A DNA stretch of 24,386 bases from positions 1-24,386 of the forward strand of contig CAJULF010000040.1 of NCBI GenBank assembly GCA_910587135.1, read 5' to 3'. The stretch comes from an uncultured Oscillospiraceae bacterium (GTDB taxonomy: Bacteria; Bacillota; Clostridia; Oscillospirales; Ruminococcaceae). The position numbers and the translations under genes were made by a program. This document shows, piece by piece, positions 23,415-24,386 of this stretch (position 1 is the stretch's first letter; each line of letters opens with the position of its first letter). The notes beneath the pieces were generated by a model that was given only the letters and a program-made list of their open reading frames with translations, was not told the DNA's origin and did not search any database.

Positions 23415-24068
23415 CAAAAGCGCGTTTTCTTCATCGGAGTATGACAGAAATATCCGCGATACAGTGCCGTTTTACGAGGATTTTTTCGTGCAGATAGCTG
23501 ACGCTGTGCGCGCCCGCAAATCGGACGCGGTAAGCTGGCTTGACGTTGGCTGCGGAACGGGAGAAATGGCCCGCACTGTTTTGAACAATATCGGTATCGA
23601 GCGCTTTGTGTTCTGCGACAGCTCCGAAAAAATGCTTGAGGTCGCCGAATCGCGGTTTGCCGCTCCAAACACGGAGTTTATCCGTGCGGATATCCGTTCG
23701 CTGCCCTATAATGAGGAGTTTGATGTGGTAACCGCGATAATGATAAACCATTATTTCGGTGTGAACGATAGAGTAAAAGCAGTTCGGAATTGTTTCAACG
23801 CTTTAAAAAGCGGCGGAATGTATTTTTGCTTTGAAAATTCGCGCCGACTGAAAACTTGACGGAGCTTTACCTAAAGCGCTGGCGGCAGTTCCAGCTTGAG
23901 CGCGGACGCTCCGAGGAAGAATGCGAACGCCATATTTCACGGTACGGAAAGGAATATTTCCCCATCACAATAAACGGTGAAATAAATATTATCAAAAGCT
24001 GCGGCTTCCGCGCGGCTGAAATTTTATGGGTTTCCTGTATGCAGGCGGGATTCCTGGCAATCAAATAA
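23404..24068 (+). pseudogene. Class I SAM methyltransferase, split by a 1-nt frameshift
   Basis: The first frame gives about 145 residues with SAM motif I LDVGCGTG (46-53), CDSSEKMLEVA (motif II) and ADIRSLPYNEEFDVVTAIMI. At 23838 the coding signal moves to the -1 frame: FAPTENLTELYLKRWRQFQ runs to RYGKEYFPITINGEINIIKS and ends MQAGFLAIK. One missing T in GAAAATTCGCG restores a single protein of about 221 residues, the normal size. The gene overlaps the flavoprotein stop by 11 bases. I call it a frameshifted gene; an assembly or sequencing error cannot be excluded. The methyl acceptor is unknown. Confidence 0.8.
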
Positions 24069-24098
24069 AACAGCATTGGATTTTATCTGCTGATCATC

Positions 24099-24290
24099 CC
24101 GTATATAAAGGTTGACCTAAGGCTAATTATTTAAAAAAATATCAAAATTTCCGCTAAGCATACTCCGCTTCACTTCGTTCCGCTCCGCATGCTTAGCGGA
24201 AACCGCGCGCGTTTGCGTTCGCAAACGCACGACTTTTTGAAATTTAATGCGCCGACATTGCGTGGCAAATAGGCTTTTTCTACAAGCTGA
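24099..24290 (-). repeat. Structured intergenic repeat, copy F
   Basis: This is a reverse-oriented copy. On the minus strand it reads CAGCTTGTAGAAAAAGCC, AAATTTCAAAAAG, hairpin GTGCGTTTGCG/CGCAAACGCGC, then CGGTTTCC. A perfect 14-bp arm TTTCCGCTAAGCAT/ATGCTTAGCGGAAA follows, then TTTTGATATTT and TAGGTCAACCTTTATATACG. The second arm differs from every other copy yet stays fully paired. It is the only copy oriented against its left-hand neighbour gene. Confidence 0.85.
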
Positions 24291-24326
24291 AGCGCACATT
24301 TGCCATACGGCAAATGTGCGCTTTTT
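24291..24326 (+). terminator. Strong Rho-independent terminator
   Basis: A perfect 14-bp stem AGCGCACATTTGCC/GGCAAATGTGCGCT with loop ATAC (24305-24308) is followed by TTTTT. It lies directly beyond repeat copy F and would end the flavoprotein-methyltransferase transcript. Confidence 0.85.
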
Positions 24327-24345
24327 GATATTTCAGACTGTAGAA

Positions 24346-24376
24346 AAACCCCACTTCAGTGAAGGAAGAGGGGTTT
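24346..24376 (-). terminator. Terminator for a gene beyond the right edge
   Basis: AAACCCC (24346-24352) pairs with GGGGTTT (24370-24376), with an inner CTTC/GAAG pairing. On the minus strand the stem is followed by TTTTTCT. This suggests a convergent minus-strand gene ending just outside the window. Confidence 0.6.
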
Positions 24377-24386
24377 AAAGTTAAGC

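Noticed and set aside
23830..23845. Programmed -1 frameshift in the methyltransferase
   Set aside because: No X-XXY-YYZ slippery heptamer is in register at the shift point and no downstream pseudoknot is evident.

Overview
The window looks like a chromosomal segment of a spore-forming clostridium, most likely of the Oscillospiraceae/Ruminococcaceae. The basis is gene content and control style: spoIIP and a ylbJ-type sporulation gene, a leuA gene behind a T-box leader, the lepA-hemW order usual in Firmicutes, a CE2-type carbohydrate esterase, strong AGGAGG ribosome sites and sigma-A promoters with 17-bp spacers. No rRNA, tRNA, CRISPR array or intact transposase gene was seen.

Layout. 1-557 is an insertion-sequence graveyard: two copies of an IS left end, an IS5-type transposase fragment with a nonsense codon, and a 121-bp MITE-like element that abuts the next gene. 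558-4508 (minus) is lepA, hemW and a CE2-type SGNH esterase. 4566-5096 is an AT-rich islet with a TARG1-like macrodomain gene and another IS-end-like repeat. 5108-7747 (minus) is azlC-azlD (branched-chain amino-acid exporter), an N-terminally truncated GNAT acetyltransferase, a YfcE-type phosphodiesterase and a one-TM protein of unknown function. 7979-9034 (minus) encodes an unrecognised, highly basic 351-residue protein. 9480-12480 (minus) is a three-gene ABC importer of the TrpXYZ type, whose leader holds a small ORF with two adjacent Trp codons.

From 12612 the genes run on the plus strand: a TIGR04086-like membrane protein and ylbJ behind a possible SigE promoter; a lipid kinase; T-box-leuA; a sirtuin; a zinc-ribbon membrane protein, a TPM-domain protein and dtd in one operon; spoIIP behind a second possible SigE promoter; a Nim-like flavoprotein overlapping a methyltransferase gene broken by a 1-nt frameshift.

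Three loci bear on amino-acid supply (azlCD, the TrpXYZ-like importer, leuA), and two of them have recognisable or candidate amino-acid-responsive leaders.

The most unusual content is a family of six intergenic repeats (about 9240, 14264, 17522, 18671, 18850 and 24099). They keep fixed sequence blocks but carry different hairpin arms that stay complementary, which predicts a compact three-way junction. I do not recognise this family.
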